Positions 36,301 through 48,900 of a DNA stretch of 64,000 nt are shown here, piece after piece; the stretch's first letter is position 1; every line of letters starts with the position of its first letter. The stretch comes from Aptenodytes patagonicus (Eukaryota; Chordata; Aves; Sphenisciformes; Spheniscidae): contig NC_134950.1 in the NCBI RefSeq assembly GCF_965638725.1, positions 6,944,101 through 7,008,100 of the forward strand, in the 5' to 3' direction. The translations under genes and the position numbers were made by a program. The notes beneath the pieces were generated by a model. It did no database searches. It had not been told where the DNA came from and saw nothing but the letters and a program-made list of their open reading frames with translations.

Positions 36301-38554
36301 TACTATAAGTTGGGCCTTTTAATGCATAATTGTGAGCCTGCTACAAAAATCCAACTATAATGCTGAATTAGTAAAAAAAGACTGCAAAGTTCTGTGCGGA
36401 GAAATGGAAGCAAAACCACTCAAGGGCAGACTTGATCCTATTTATCAGCAATCATTATATATATTTTTTTTAAATTTAACTTCACATTTTGATCTTTAAA
36501 ATATTTCAGTTCCTTTGCCCAAAAGGATGAGAAGTTCCAACTTGAAAAGTATGCTCTGCAACATCATTTAGAAAGACATGACCTCAAAGTTCGTTTTAAT
36601 ACATACTGTCATAGAATATTATTTCATACATTTATTATGTACCTAAATGTGGTGACATCCCCACATTAAGATAAACACTATTGGAAAGGCTGTGATGCAG
36701 ACTGGACAATTCATTTGAAGCAGCAGGCTCATGTCCTTGCTCAAAACCTTTAAGTAAGGCAACATCGTGTAGAACTGGTATCACAGAACAGAGCATCAGG
36801 ACTGTCTCACAGTGTAGGTTAAAGTCATCCATGACAGCACAGGCAGGATGCACATATATACGTGGTCTCTTGAAGTGAATGACGAAACTATTCCAACAAT
36901 ACCCAGATTTCACTCAAAACACAATCACAAGAAATACATAAATCCCTACCTAGTGATGCTGATAACCAGCAGAAATGAAGTCCAGGCTTCAAAGCACAGA
37001 AACAGCCAGTCCTTAAGTTTTTAGTGAAATCAAGCAAAGTACTTTCAAGACAAACAGCTGGATAGTCTGCAGTCAACCCACTCTGACTGGACCCCGACAG
37101 TTCCTGTGTTAGGCCACTCACTTATCAGACAAGATCTCAGAAAAGTTACCAGATTTGCTAGATAGCTTTGATAGTCACATATCAAAATAAGTCACACTAG
37201 CAAAATATTTTAGCATTGACATTAAAAAGCTCTGTTCATGACTCCAGAGTGGAAGGCTTGATACTTCACTCAAATACTTCATACCAACACCATCTCATTT
37301 GAGGAGTGCTAATCCTGATGTCCGGCCCAAATTACAGGAAGTGAAATTGCATTCTGCTTTTCTAAATTCATCCCACAGTATCTATATACGATTTTTATAC
37401 TTGGCTAGCATTTAAAATTTAGGTGCTGTTCCACATCAGAGGCTCCTGCCTGTCAGTCTGAAGGGAATCCATTACTATACATTTCTTGTGCTTATTCAAA
37501 GTTTTTGGATTTTACTTTTCCTTATTTAAATAATAACTATCGCTTGCTGTGGAAAACATTACAGAAATGCAGTTGTAGTACAATGAAAGATGATGGCAGG
37601 GAAGACCTTTGCAGATTGAGATTAACTGCTAAAATCACCTTAAATATTTGAAGGTTAAAAATAGACTTTTTTTTTTACACTGCCAAAGTTTTTTTTCATC
37701 TATTAAAAGTGATACCTTACTCAAGACACTTTGATCAGTGCTGGGGTTAATAGGAAATCTTATTTTCCACATCCCCATAAATTTCAAAGCCATTCTTCAA
37801 TAGTCAGTATATGGTATTAGAAGTTATGAATACATGAAGAGGAGGCATTCAGTGTGAAGCTATTAAGTGATATTGCTTATTTTCAAAATAAAATAAATGA
37901 GAGAGCTAGATTATGCTTTTTTCCGGATGAATTTGAGATTCAGTAAAGAAAAATGTATCTGATGGAAACATAACTGAGGAATGGGACACTCATACTTTGC
38001 AAGCAGTATTTAGGAAAAAAACACAAGAAATTAAATTATCAGAATTTTATTTCTGTTACAAATTATCACAATCACAATTAATATAAAACAGAAAGCACTG
38101 AGGAAACTTGACTGTTAGATACAAGATTTATCAAGGTGTAAAAGCCTCATCCAAGACTACTACTAGAAAACCTCTGACTGTATATTAGGGAAAACATTTC
38201 TATGCATCAAACACCAAGTGAAAGAGAATAAGCAACATAGTATAATTGACAGGGATTAAAACACCTTCATGTTATACAAGTTTCTGAAGGAAACTCATTG
38301 GAGTATCATTTCTACTCAAGAGTCTCGTTTTGAGTAGACCTGTTTACAATTAGCTATTAAGAAAAGCTTCAGCATGAAACACCAATCTTCATTTTAACTT
38401 ATTCATGTTGTTCATACATTAGACAAGCTATTTCCAAAAGCATTTAAATTCTACTCGTGAGACTTTCACACACTCTCTCTTACACTTGCTGCATAAGGCT
38501 AAAAAGAATCACTAAAAGGAACATGAGGTTGCGTTATTGCTTTGTAACAGGAAT
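33383..38554. other. Sequence downstream of KHDRBS3 without recognised repeats or genes
   Basis: A short TA-rich tract follows the LTR (33383-33402) and a short (AC)n occurs near 34651. No CR1 or LTR is seen from here to the right edge, in contrast to the first 33 kb. Confidence 0.6.
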
Positions 38555-38696
38555 TTAGATGAAAATTCTTTATTGAGCTCCAAATAAAACATTGTTGCAT
38601 CACTAAACAATTAAGAGTTTAAATATACAATTTTTTAAAAAGTGTATAATATTATACACTTTAAGGCTTTAATACAAGAAATACAGAGCAGGGTTT
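38555..38696 (-). terminator. Candidate distal 3' UTR and polyadenylation signal
   Basis: Downstream (minus strand) of the TGA at 38699-38697 there are about 120 bases leading to AATAAA at 38574-38569. A T-rich stretch follows some 45 bases later. The signal is canonical but the downstream element is weaker than at the proximal KHDRBS3 site. A 24-bp palindrome lies in the middle of this UTR. Confidence 0.35.
38639..38662. repeat. Perfect 24-bp palindrome
   Basis: AAAGTGTATAAT followed directly by its exact reverse complement ATTATACACTTT. In RNA it would form a 12-bp AU-rich stem with almost no loop. Confidence 0.95.
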
Positions 38697-38784
38697 TCAT
38701 ACTCCGTAGCCTGTCTCATTGTTGTCTAGGCACACGGATAAGTACAATGCTCTAAGCAGTCCGTAATTGACATGGCAGAAGTTC
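38697..38784 (-). CDS. Candidate alternative terminal exon of KHDRBS3 (or of an unknown minus-strand gene)
   Basis: On the minus strand a strong acceptor (TTTTGCTCTTTTTCAG, AG at 38786-38785) opens an exon beginning GAACTTCTG. Entered with two bases carried over, it reads NFCHVNYGLL ... NNETGYGV and stops at TGA 38699-38697. This is the phase left both by the 57-nt exon at 41150 and by the KHDRBS3 exon at 60645. Entered with one base carried over (from exon 45866-45924) it is also open, for 19 codons, to a TAG at 38728-38726. The peptide is fairly hydrophobic and unlike the canonical KHDRBS3 tail, which here is encoded by 42722-42631. I know of no such isoform. Transcript data are needed to tell an alternative KHDRBS3 end from a separate gene or chance. 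Confidence 0.38.
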
Positions 38785-41149
38785 CTGAAAAAGAGCAAAA
38801 TATAATTTATTTGTATACATCCCGAGACTACCAACTATGAATTCTCTGAAGACTGTCAGATTATAAGCAGTGGGATCAGGCAATTATGCATATAATAAAT
38901 GTTTGTAGATTTATGGAAACCATTGCAGAAACTGCTATCATTGAAATAAAAAGGTGATAAAAAGGTTCAATAAAGGCAAATTAATGATATGGTTAATTAT
39001 AATCATTAACATTACTTGTTTGACCAGTAACACACAAATTGACCAGTGTCAGAACACAAAATCCTACTAGAATGGATACACACTCCTAGGTTAGTTTGTC
39101 ACAGTAAAAGAAAGGCTGCCTTCTACATTGATTTTTTTTTTTAATTTAGCGAACCTTTTAGATTTTTTTCCCTCTCTTCAAAACCTAATGGATTTCTTTG
39201 CATAGATTACTCCAAAGGGGGGGGGGGGGGAAGGAATGCAAGAGCAGAACACAATGCTAGTGCGTACTATTTCAGGAACTGCCAAGAGAAGTTTTGTAGT
39301 GCAAAAATGTAGTTTCTAAGAATATCTAATACCAGCTGTTTGAACTGATGGAGCTTATTGTACACACATGTATAGGACATGAAAATTGATATAACTTGTT
39401 TTTAAGAGGTATGAAAACACATTTTCTTAGGAGAAATAAGGTGTATCAATGTGAAGCATTGGAAGAAGGAAGACTTAATGGATTTAAAATTCATACCACT
39501 ATCATGCTCAATATATGCAGATTTTTCTTCGATGTATCAAATTTAGATCTTGCAACTCATTAAAAGAACAAATAAAATTGGACTAAAATGGTTAACTTCT
39601 CTGTCAAGGTGAGCCACAGCTACTTAATTGGAGCGCAATATGGCCACAGACTACTCCATCTTCTGTCAGAAGCACATCTGGCACTTGACCAAAACAATCC
39701 CTTCTGACCACAGGACGGGTGAGCTCTTAGTCAGGAAGGGATTTTTCTTTTAATTTACTCATTTGACCTGCAACATCCAGTCATATGACATCCTGTCACA
39801 CAATAGTGCACCCAAACAGCCTCTGCATGATTTGACAGAGACATTCCCCCCAAAAAGGGAACCTGGAACAATTTAAGGGTTTATAGGACTTCAGGGCAGA
39901 GTAGCAGAAAAGTGGCACAAATGCATGCTGATACATTCCATCCTCCATTAGGCACTAAGGAAAGATGGCATAAAAAAAGAGTTGGATAAATATTAAAGAA
40001 GGTTGAATTCACTTCTGACTCACTTGTTTACTAGCCATCCCTGCTACTAGATATTTTAGTTTCATCATATACGGTTAATATAAAACTTCATATTTGCAAA
40101 TGAAAACTTGTTCTGACTTACGTAACTCATCATATTATGTGATTTAAGATATGAACAGAAATAGAAATTTGGCCAATTCCATCATAAATATTTTAAGGAA
40201 GTATTTATATACTCAGTTTTGCCATAGCAGTTCTAGCAGCTGGTATCAAATCTTTGCCCTTTGAGCCCCAGAGGCCAGAAATCTCCAAGCTCTCCTAACC
40301 TTAAAAGGGTCCTTTGCTTTAAAACTTTAAAATACTCTCAAAATTGTTCTAAAGCCATTTTGTATGTACAAAAAGTTCCTGTAGCCTGTGACAGGAGTCT
40401 CTTAAATTTACTGTGGTATACAGAGGCAGTGCAACATATGCAATATTTCGAGCTCTATTTATCTAAGTCATGTCAACTAAAGGCACTGAGATTATGAGGT
40501 TAGCAGGAAGAATTACCATTCCAAGTAGGAAATAAAGAAAAAATTCTGTTCTATTTAAAATATACACAACCTGAGCATAACTACAGTTAAATTATTTCTT
40601 ACTTTATATACTGAATTCACCAGAAACAGTAGAGCTAGCTATTCTTCAGCTAATGTTTCTCAATGGACTTTTCTCCTTCATTTGTGCCAAAAATCAGTCT
40701 GCTCCTTGTGCAGAAATGCTTGACTAAGAAAATAATTCTACAAAATGCTTTCTTCAGATTTGGAAAATTAGACATGTTTGCTGACCAGATTAGAGTTTTA
40801 AGTTCCCATTTGAACACTACTAGCATAAAATTACATTCATTTTCTTTCAACCTTCCTCTGTCCAATGAAATGCTTAACTGGTTGAAATGTTGTCAAAGCT
40901 ACATATACCTTTCGATAAACAGCCAGACAAGTGTCCACACACTGGGACAATTTAATGTCCTGTTTAACGACAGTTTAAAACTACGACTTTTCCCACCAGA
41001 ACTGAACATAGCCAGTGATTTTTGCTGACCTCCAGCTCAGTACCTGTAACGATTATAAATTAAAGAAGCCTTGTATATAAAGAATTAAGGACCTGATCAA
41101 AAGCTCCATTATTTCTCTAATAATTTCACAGACAAGTAAAGATACCTAC
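38785..41149. other. Presumed intron or spacer between the two candidate distal exons
   Basis: AT-rich, no named repeat except a run of 14 G at 39217-39230. No further exon recognised. Confidence 0.5.
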
Positions 41150-41206
41150 CAAAGCATCAGAAGATTAAGGTTTTTGTTCTCTTGACTGTCCAAGGAGATG
41201 GGTTTC
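41150..41206 (-). CDS. Candidate 57-nt cassette exon downstream of KHDRBS3
   Basis: On the minus strand a pyrimidine-rich acceptor (CTTTTCTCTCTTGTCAG, AG at 41208-41207) and a donor (TTTG then GTAGGT, GT at 41149-41148) bound 57 nt. With two bases carried in, as from the KHDRBS3 exon 60727-60645, it reads KPISLDSQENKNLNLLML and leaves two bases, so it joins the exon at 38784 without a stop. With one base carried in, as from exon 45924-45866, it stops after about 16 codons. A length divisible by three and equal entry and exit phase are typical of a cassette exon. It lies 0.9 kb beyond the canonical polyadenylation site. No similarity recognised. Confidence 0.38.
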
Positions 41207-42111
41207 CTGACAAGAGAGAAAAGATATTTTTACTAAGTTTCAAAAACTTTCAAATAAAAACTAAAGAAAACAATGTAAATCAAGCTATCATTAACAGAAA
41301 CTTAATGATTAACAAAAAGCTTTAGATAACATTTGTAATGTTTAAGTTACTAGAATTTATGGAAAAATAATATATTACAAACTATTGGTTATGAGGTTTT
41401 ACAGTAGTTTAATAGGGAATAGTTTGTCCAAATTTAACTAGCTAAGCTAAGGCTTTTTAGATTACTAGCACAAATTAAACGTTTTAAAATGAGAATTTAG
41501 GTGTCCTTAAATTCTTTCCTACATTCTAAAATGAAACTTTCTAAGTTGTAGCCTCCCTGGTTTTATTGGTTATATTAAGATAAATTAAGTGAGATTAAAA
41601 TCTTATTTGATTTATTTACCTTTGCAAATGAAGACCGTTTTAAGGGTTACACATCCTCTGCCTCTGACGAAAGCGACCTCAATTAGTCAAGTCAGAAAGT
41701 CTTTAAAAGCTTTGTGTTTATTGCTTCCAGCACGGAGCGAGGTGGTCATTAACGTACCAAAATTCTCATAAAAATTCCAAAGTTGCACTAGTGAAAAAAT
41801 GCTCAACAAGATGAAAACTAGTCACATCTTTTTCAGAAAATTCATTAGCTATTTTAAACCATTTTTAACAAAAATATTTTGATTTAATGTGGCACTCAAG
41901 CAGATCCATACCATTTGGATACTTTAAACAGCATTTATGTCTACTGTGAATATATATATACATTTAGGTTTATACCATTTTTTTTAAAGAAGTTGCGCAA
42001 TGTTTAATATGAGCCTTTTATGCTGATCACTGTTAAACGTATTTCTCCCTGTTTACTACTATTTATGAAGTTTTATTATAAGATAAAGCATAAAATTAAT
42101 CTCACACACAC
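41207..42111. other. Sequence just past the proximal KHDRBS3 polyadenylation site
   Basis: AT-rich with several TTTAA/TTAAA words; no gene or named repeat recognised. Confidence 0.5.
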
Positions 42112-42630
42112 TGATTTTCTTTCAAAAGTTTATTTAGTATCAAGCAAGGGTAAAACTTTGCTTAACACTACAGAACATTTCAAGACTTGAGTTACAAAAT
42201 ACCACATTATTTGCATTTGTAATTTGCTTCCCTTTTTACGCATGTTTGCAAAGAGAAAAACTAGCAAATGGCTGAAAATAAAAACTAAAAACTAAATTGT
42301 TGAAAACCTTTAAAATAAAAGGTTACGCTTATGTTAAAAGAATGGACTAACATATTTAGTAAACCTATTTTTTGTTTTACACTAGTTAATCAAAGGTTAT
42401 TTTTTTGATTGCCTATTCTTTCAAATACAGTTTGGAAATAACAAAGTTCCTTGTTTTACATATCTTTATGTCCAGGTTGTTCTTTCAACAAAATATTTTA
42501 AGTTCAGTCCATCCATTCAGATTTTTAAGCGCTTTGATTTAATAAAAAGGGATTGTTCATAGAAAAAATTACTTTGAACAGTATACAGGACTGGTGGAGA
42601 TTGGATATTTCACAACATCAGACAGTACAA
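42112..42630 (-). terminator. KHDRBS3: KHDRBS3 3' UTR and proximal polyadenylation site
   Basis: The UTR runs about 0.5 kb from the stop codon to AATAAA at 42134-42129. About 15 bases later comes CAGTGTGTGTGAG (42118-42106), a GU-rich downstream element. Hexamer, spacing and GU element together make a strong cleavage site near 42112-42118. The UTR is AU-rich. The exact cleavage base is inferred. Confidence 0.8.
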
Positions 42631-42722
42631 TCAGTATCTGGCATATGGCTGGTCTCTGTAGACTCCTTTTGTTGTCCTTGCAGAAGGTGCCTTGTGTCTT
42701 GAGTTGGTCCATTCTTCTTGCC
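42631..42722 (-). CDS. KHDRBS3: KHDRBS3 last coding exon (C terminus)
   Basis: Acceptor TTCCCTTCTTGTAG is followed by GG, completing a Gly codon with the G left by the previous exon. It then reads [19 protein letters not shown] and [10 protein letters not shown], ending in TGA (42633-42631). This matches the end of human KHDRBS3 except for SARTTKG (human SARTAKG) and PYARY (human PYGRY). KHDRBS3 is a nuclear STAR-family protein that binds A/U-rich RNA and regulates alternative splicing, for example of neurexin transcripts. In its relative Sam68 the last residues, rich in Arg and ending PYxRY, act as the nuclear localisation signal, so this exon likely supplies that function. Paralogue KHDRBS2 ends REHPYGRY, so the DQPY form supports KHDRBS3. 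Confidence 0.97.
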
Positions 42723-45700
42723 CTACAAGAAGGGAAAATATATTTAGAACCCTTCCAATGTTCTCAGATGCTGTAGTTATTTTTTCCTTATTTAATTGTG
42801 AAATAGATAGTGACATTTTATTTACTGAAACCAAGGTGTATAAAGTGAAGTCTAACACTTGAACCAAAAAACTGAGTACAAAACATCTATATGAGCTACC
42901 CCACAATGCTTTTTCAGCACATGACAGCAGGGAGCATGACAGGCTAATGGCCTGTATTTAGGGCTCTGGCATTCAGCTGGACCTGCTTGTTGCAAATACA
43001 CAGAAATGCCAGCTATAGTAGCAGATCTACAAATAATTATGCTAGGAAGAAATTAATGGAGGATATGAATGATGTATAAGCAAATAAGCTACCCTCAGAA
43101 ATAAGCCTAAATTGGTACTGATGCAAAGAAACTTAATTCAAATACACAATCCAACAGTGAAAAGCCTCAAGTATCCCTACAAACACCTGTGGCTTCTAAT
43201 AATCTAGGGGCAATATTCGACTTCACTATAAACATACACTACCTCTAAAACACAAGAAATAGGAAGGCAGATTATAAAAAAAAATAAAAGGGCAAGGAAT
43301 ATTGCTTGTTTGAATTTTGACAAGATAAGTTTGTGAAAAAACTTATGCTATATGTAATGCTTCATAATCCTACCACATTTTAGTGGTAATAAATATTAAC
43401 GAAAAGTAGCAAAGTATTGTCTTAATAAATGAGAATCAGACCTACCGCGCCATGCATTTACAACAAAAGAGAAGACACAGGACCAAATGCAGAGTATAAT
43501 AAAACAGTACTTAGGTATACTTTAATCAAGTAAATAAATCAGAGTACTGCCCCGAGAGGGGGAAAAAAAAAACCACCAAAAAGCAAACACACCTGATATG
43601 TGCTTCCATATCTACTTTTGGAGAATTGCCCTGCCCTAAGCAGACAGGTGTCCAAGTGAACCCAATGCAATCCAGAAACTAAGGGTGGAGTCCAAATTAC
43701 TAGGTATGGTAATCTAAAATGTAGGCATCACTTTATCCGTCTTTCTAGTCAATTAAAAAAATAAAAGTCAACAGTAAAAGAACCCCTGTACTTTGAATGG
43801 TAAGGTCACTTCCTCAGACAGTAGATATCTGAAGTTAGGTGACAAGAATCCCTTAAGTCAAGGGTCCAATTTCACAATCTCTCCATAGAAGTCTCAGCTA
43901 CTTTATTTTTAAAAATTTAGGTGGTTGCCTGCAGAGCCTAGGTTATACATCATACCTAGGTGGTCAGAACATTTGCCTAGGAGGTAAAAGGAACAAGTTC
44001 AAATTTGGTGTAAGGCTGAAAGAATTAAATTCACAGAAAGCAAGGCTTATATTAAGCAAGGAAGAGAACCTTAGCCTAACAGTAAAGGCAGCTGGCTGAG
44101 TGGTAAGAATTAAAAATATCCTAGCTTTTAAGCACCACTGCAAGGAACTGTTTAAATGTAAAAAGCAGTCTCGGTTACAGGTTAAGGGGAATACTTGCTT
44201 CTTTTCAAGCAATTGGTCAAATCAGTAAATAGTCACCTTACTTTTTACCAGTTTTCATTTTGGTGCACCTGAGCTTCTTGGAGGAGGAAAAGTTCAGGTA
44301 CTTCTGGGAAACTGTTTCCTCCTGGCCAGCGCTAGGCAACTATCTGCTCACTGTGCAGTCTTATGAATTTTAGTCCAAGGCACCTAATGTTCTTTACATA
44401 CATTTAAGGATGTACTTGAGGGTCAGCTAGTTAAGAAATAAAGTGTTTAACTATTTATTTGTATGTGCAAAAAATTCAGTGGCTGTAACCCATAATCATT
44501 CTTCAAGGAATTTATAGTTTTCCTCTCAACTTCAGTGAATACATCACTTAATATTCTGAGTGGCTGTGCTTTGATAAATAGAAAACCAATTTTAAATGCA
44601 AAAGCAATGAAAAATCCGTATTTTCAACTGTAAATACTGCAATCCACATTTTTCCCTCATCAGTCAACTCTCTCTACATTAAGCAGTTTCATACCTTTTT
44701 TCCCCCTATCAATTTTGCATTCCTGAAATAGTCTTAGAAATATCAGGCTTATAATGGCAAACAGTTTATTTTAATGCTGAAATAAAGATTTAAGCTATAT
44801 ATCTATCAAGACCAATTTGAAGTGCTGGGGGACAGAGGAATTTCAAATGATCTCTTCTTTTGATGAACTGCCTTTCCCCTTAAGCAAAATAATTAGTTTA
44901 AGCAAACAACATTGAGGAAACTTCTGTATTAGGTGCATTTATCACAACTTAGTTGAGGTCATTTTAGTTTTCAGCAGGAAGCACTTCCAAATAGAGTTCA
45001 AGAAATACACCATGGAAAATTTTAAGTAGAACACTAAAATAACTGAAGCATCCATTACCCAGAATCACAACTCTTTTACACTAGTTACTAACAATCCTCA
45101 AACGTTTAAGATTTGAGTGATCTAGGTTGTATTTCTCTGATCTCTAGCCAGAGACTTAATTTATCCTTTAAGCAAAGGTGCCTTTTAACATGCTTTATGC
45201 TTCTAATCCTTAACAGATTTCTTTAATTAAACCTGTCACTACACACTTCTAGCTTAAAAAAAAAGTGATCTTTCCACTAGCATGTTTTTTGCTTCATTAC
45301 GCATTGTTTTGTCTCCATGAGTAACCCACTGCCCTCATGCCTATTAGCTACCTAAAGTACTTTCATAACCTTTACATAATGACTCCCTGCTTGATTTCAC
45401 AAGACTGATGCATGAAAATGAACTAATACAAAAAGACCATATGAGTCTAAAATGCACTCAATTAGGCCCTGATTCAGCTGAGAACTTCAGCATATTCTTA
45501 CCTTGTACAAGTTTCAATGCCAGTTGTGCCACACTAGAAGCGTTTGCTTTCAGCTCCTGAAAAAAGGTCCTACACCCCCATTTTTTTCCTTAAATCTCTC
45601 AATGTGACATGAAAAGGGTATTTGCAGCATGATTTAGATTTTTATTTCTTTGATTTTAGTTTCACATGACTACGTTAGCTAACAGACCACAGAAACCTCC

Positions 45701-45865
45701 TTCAGTATTTTCCTCAATAAGCACATGAGGAGCTCTGTGACAGTGCCGGAATCCCTGAACAGCTGTTATTCACTGCAGAACTGAAGCTTGCCTTATGGAA
45801 ATTCTTCTCTGATTGTTTTTTCAAGAGTCTACTACTGCAGTCATTGAGCTCATAAAGCTACTCAC
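42723..45865 (-). other. KHDRBS3: KHDRBS3 last intron (3.1 kb)
   Basis: Bounded by donor ACG then GTGAGT (45865-45860) and acceptor TTGTAG (42728-42723). AT-rich with no recognised mobile element or further exon. Confidence 0.9.
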
Positions 45866-45924
45866 CGTAAGAGTCGTATGTTTCTTCACTTAGTCCGTGG
45901 CCATAGTCATAGTAATCTGCTCCA
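45866..45924 (-). CDS. KHDRBS3: KHDRBS3 penultimate coding exon (Tyr-rich segment)
   Basis: Acceptor CTCCTCCCGTACAG and donor GTGAGT bound 59 nt. Its first base completes the Ser codon (AG plus T) begun in the preceding exon. It reads [19 protein letters not shown] and leaves one base for the final exon. The peptide is identical to the human KHDRBS3 segment as I know it. The Tyr-rich tail of STAR proteins is a target of Src-family and BRK-type tyrosine kinases and an SH2-binding region. The entry phase (2) and exit phase (1) differ, so skipping this exon would shift the frame of the final exon. Confidence 0.97.
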
Positions 45925-48900
45925 CTGTACGGGAGGAGGGAAGTAGGAAGAAGAAAGAATAAGAAACAAAGCAGTTACATTTTAAGAAGCAATGCTTATC
46001 ATTACACATCCTACCTTTGAAAAGAAGAAAGCTTGAAAGAATGCAGACATGCCCTAAGGTAAGAAAGGTAAGCATTCACATGACACAATGACAGCTTAGG
46101 TCCTGTTTGTTCATTAATAAGAAGAGAAAATAAACCCCATTTACTTCCATTCCGGATTTTTTTCATCACTGAGCCCCTGGTCCACAGTGTTAAATGTGGA
46201 TGTGGGAATTTTATATTTATAATTATACTTAGATGGGAAGGTTGAAGATCTTATGAGTCCCAATGAGAGAAGAGGAGAAGGTGTAGGTACTGAACCCAAT
46301 CCCTTTGTCTTACAAGCTTCTTTTCATTACCTCCCGTTGCCTAGTATTTTGTCTTTGCATCTTTAAATTCACTGATAAAAATGCAATAAAGGACAAGCAA
46401 CTTGCTGATCAGAGGGTTATATAGTTTCTATACATGTACAGGTTCCAGTGTCTTCAAAACAAGATAAATGTACACATATGCAAATGCTATCATTTTAATA
46501 GGCAGAGAAGAAACAGGAACTTCAAAGCTAAAAGCAGAAATCTGCAGTCATTAAGATTCAAAAGTGTGTATGAATACCATACCCATGGCCTAAACCACTC
46601 TTCCATTTCATAATGGCATTTCTATTTGTATTAAGACCACTGAATGGAAACTGAAGGACAAGCCTTATTATATACTACTATTTCATTATGCTTTCATATT
46701 TCATATAAATATAGCTATGTATAGTCTTTTATATAATTGATGGAACAAAAGTCTATTAGACATGTTTGTAGAACATCAAAAGCAAGCCTCCTAATGGTTT
46801 CTTTCCTTTTCTTTCTAACCACAACCAGACCGAGGGCCGACGATACTTGGAAAATACTCTACAAGCCGATGCTACCAAGTCATTACCTTCTGAGTGAGAA
46901 GGAAATCACTGTAATATATGATCACTAGCAAGTAATTACTAATATTGACAAAATGTTTCTAACATTAGATTGATTGCTAACAAAATAAAAAGAGAGAAAA
47001 GGCAATTTATAGCCTTAACATGAATTAGCAGGTAAAGCATTTATATAAAACAAGTAACACATCACAATCACTTCTAAACCGACACAAGACAAAGGTCTTT
47101 ACTGTGTTTGGGTTGTTTGTGTTTTAGGGTATTTTTTGGCTTTTTTTTTTACCTAAAAAAATTTAATTACCACAAAATAATCCAGGCCAGAAATAATACA
47201 GTTCTTGTATGTGCAAATACATATCTAAGTGTGGATGAATATCTGCTATTGCTAGTATAAGGTTTCCTAAACAAAAACTTAACCAGAATGCACTATGGAG
47301 ACCCACAAAAAAGTATCTGTATACAATCTAAATGTTATCTATGTGTCAGTCAGTGTGATGAGGACCCCAGAATAACAAGGGCAAAGTTTGAGCATAAGAA
47401 ATAACATAATTTTGCCCTGCAGCAGCCAGTGATAAAAGTCTTTATTCTGACAACCAACTTAAAACTGACATTCCACTATCCTTCCACACAGTACTTGATT
47501 ATTTATTTTAAGGCTGTCGTCAAGTTTAGAAGCCTATAGCAGCTGAGCTCTATCCCCGTATCTGTCAATCCTGTCAGAATGACTTTTGCAGGGTTTCATT
47601 TCATAGACCTAAAATATCTATTAAACAAAAAATGACTCATTTCACAGCATATAAACTGCAAAACAAATAAACATCAGAAAGGAAAAATCTTTTACTTATA
47701 CTGAAAGTATATCATGACCCATCAAAATTAATAATCTTTCTAAAAAGTACAAGTTATAATGTGAAGTAATGTTGCCTAGTGCAATTCAATACTCTCTACT
47801 CTGAGCACTTTCATTTGTGCTCTATGAACAATGCCAATGCTCTCTCAATCCAACTGCATGTTAAACAAATGCAAAACTTAAGATTAAGACAATTTAAAGA
47901 CTATGACCCAAACAAAAGGGTACATACAGATGGCTGTTAAGTTCTGGGTAAAAAAGAAAACATTAAAAAGATTTTTTTTTTTTGTTTTACCTCTAACAGT
48001 CTGAATAGCCCATGGAGTTTACAGCCAAAACCAAGATCTGAGGGTTTTTGGGAGGAATTTCAGAAAAATCTAGTATTGTATATGAAGCTTATTGTATATA
48101 CAGCTTACAGAACTGTAATTTCTTCAAAGCAATCACCTGCTAAAAGGAAACCTAGTCAAAGGAACCTGCAATATCAAACTTCTTTGTAAATTGTACATTT
48201 GAACTCATTAACTGAGATAGTGGAGGTCAATTCTATTGTAAGGAATTAAACAGCTGTATTAAATAATTCTTCCTCTGGACAGAAGGTATGATGTCAATTT
48301 TTGTTTTAAAAGCATCCTTGACATTTATACTTTTTTTATATATGTTCTCTGAATCAGAGAATTCAGTCAGAATCTTAGCATTCTGACTGAAGACTATTCA
48401 AACTCTGTATTTCCCTTTAATGGATTTATTCTGGAAGGGAAACCCTTTTCTTCCTATTCCTTTCATTTCCTCTCATAGAAAGGACAACAAAACCAAAACA
48501 GGTTCATTTTCTTTTTTACATCATGTGCCTCCCTCCTTTCAGAACAAGGTAAAAAACATACCATGGCTCCCTTCCTTTTTAACCCAGAATGACCAAACCT
48601 CAAGTCTGCTTTGAGTTCGTATGTTTGAAGATGTAAAATGTCCTCTTGAGGCCATTTTCTTCAATTTTCTTTTCTTAATTTTTCCTTACTTCTCCGGTTG
48701 TCTGCAAGTAGTTTCTCCCTAGCAGCAGATGGGGGCAGTACCTGAAAATTCTGTGATGTCTGCTTTGTAGATGGATAATTGCATTACATGGTACAGTCAG
48801 GCAAGTTTTCAAGCATTTTCGTAACCATGAAGTAAACAGTACAAGTGCAATCAACATTTGAGTATCAGCTGTGAACCAGATCTTTTGTACATATAGAGCC

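Noticed and set aside
36635..36913. 92-codon minus-strand frame
   Set aside because: No recognisable domain, no convincing splice sites, and composition like the surroundings.
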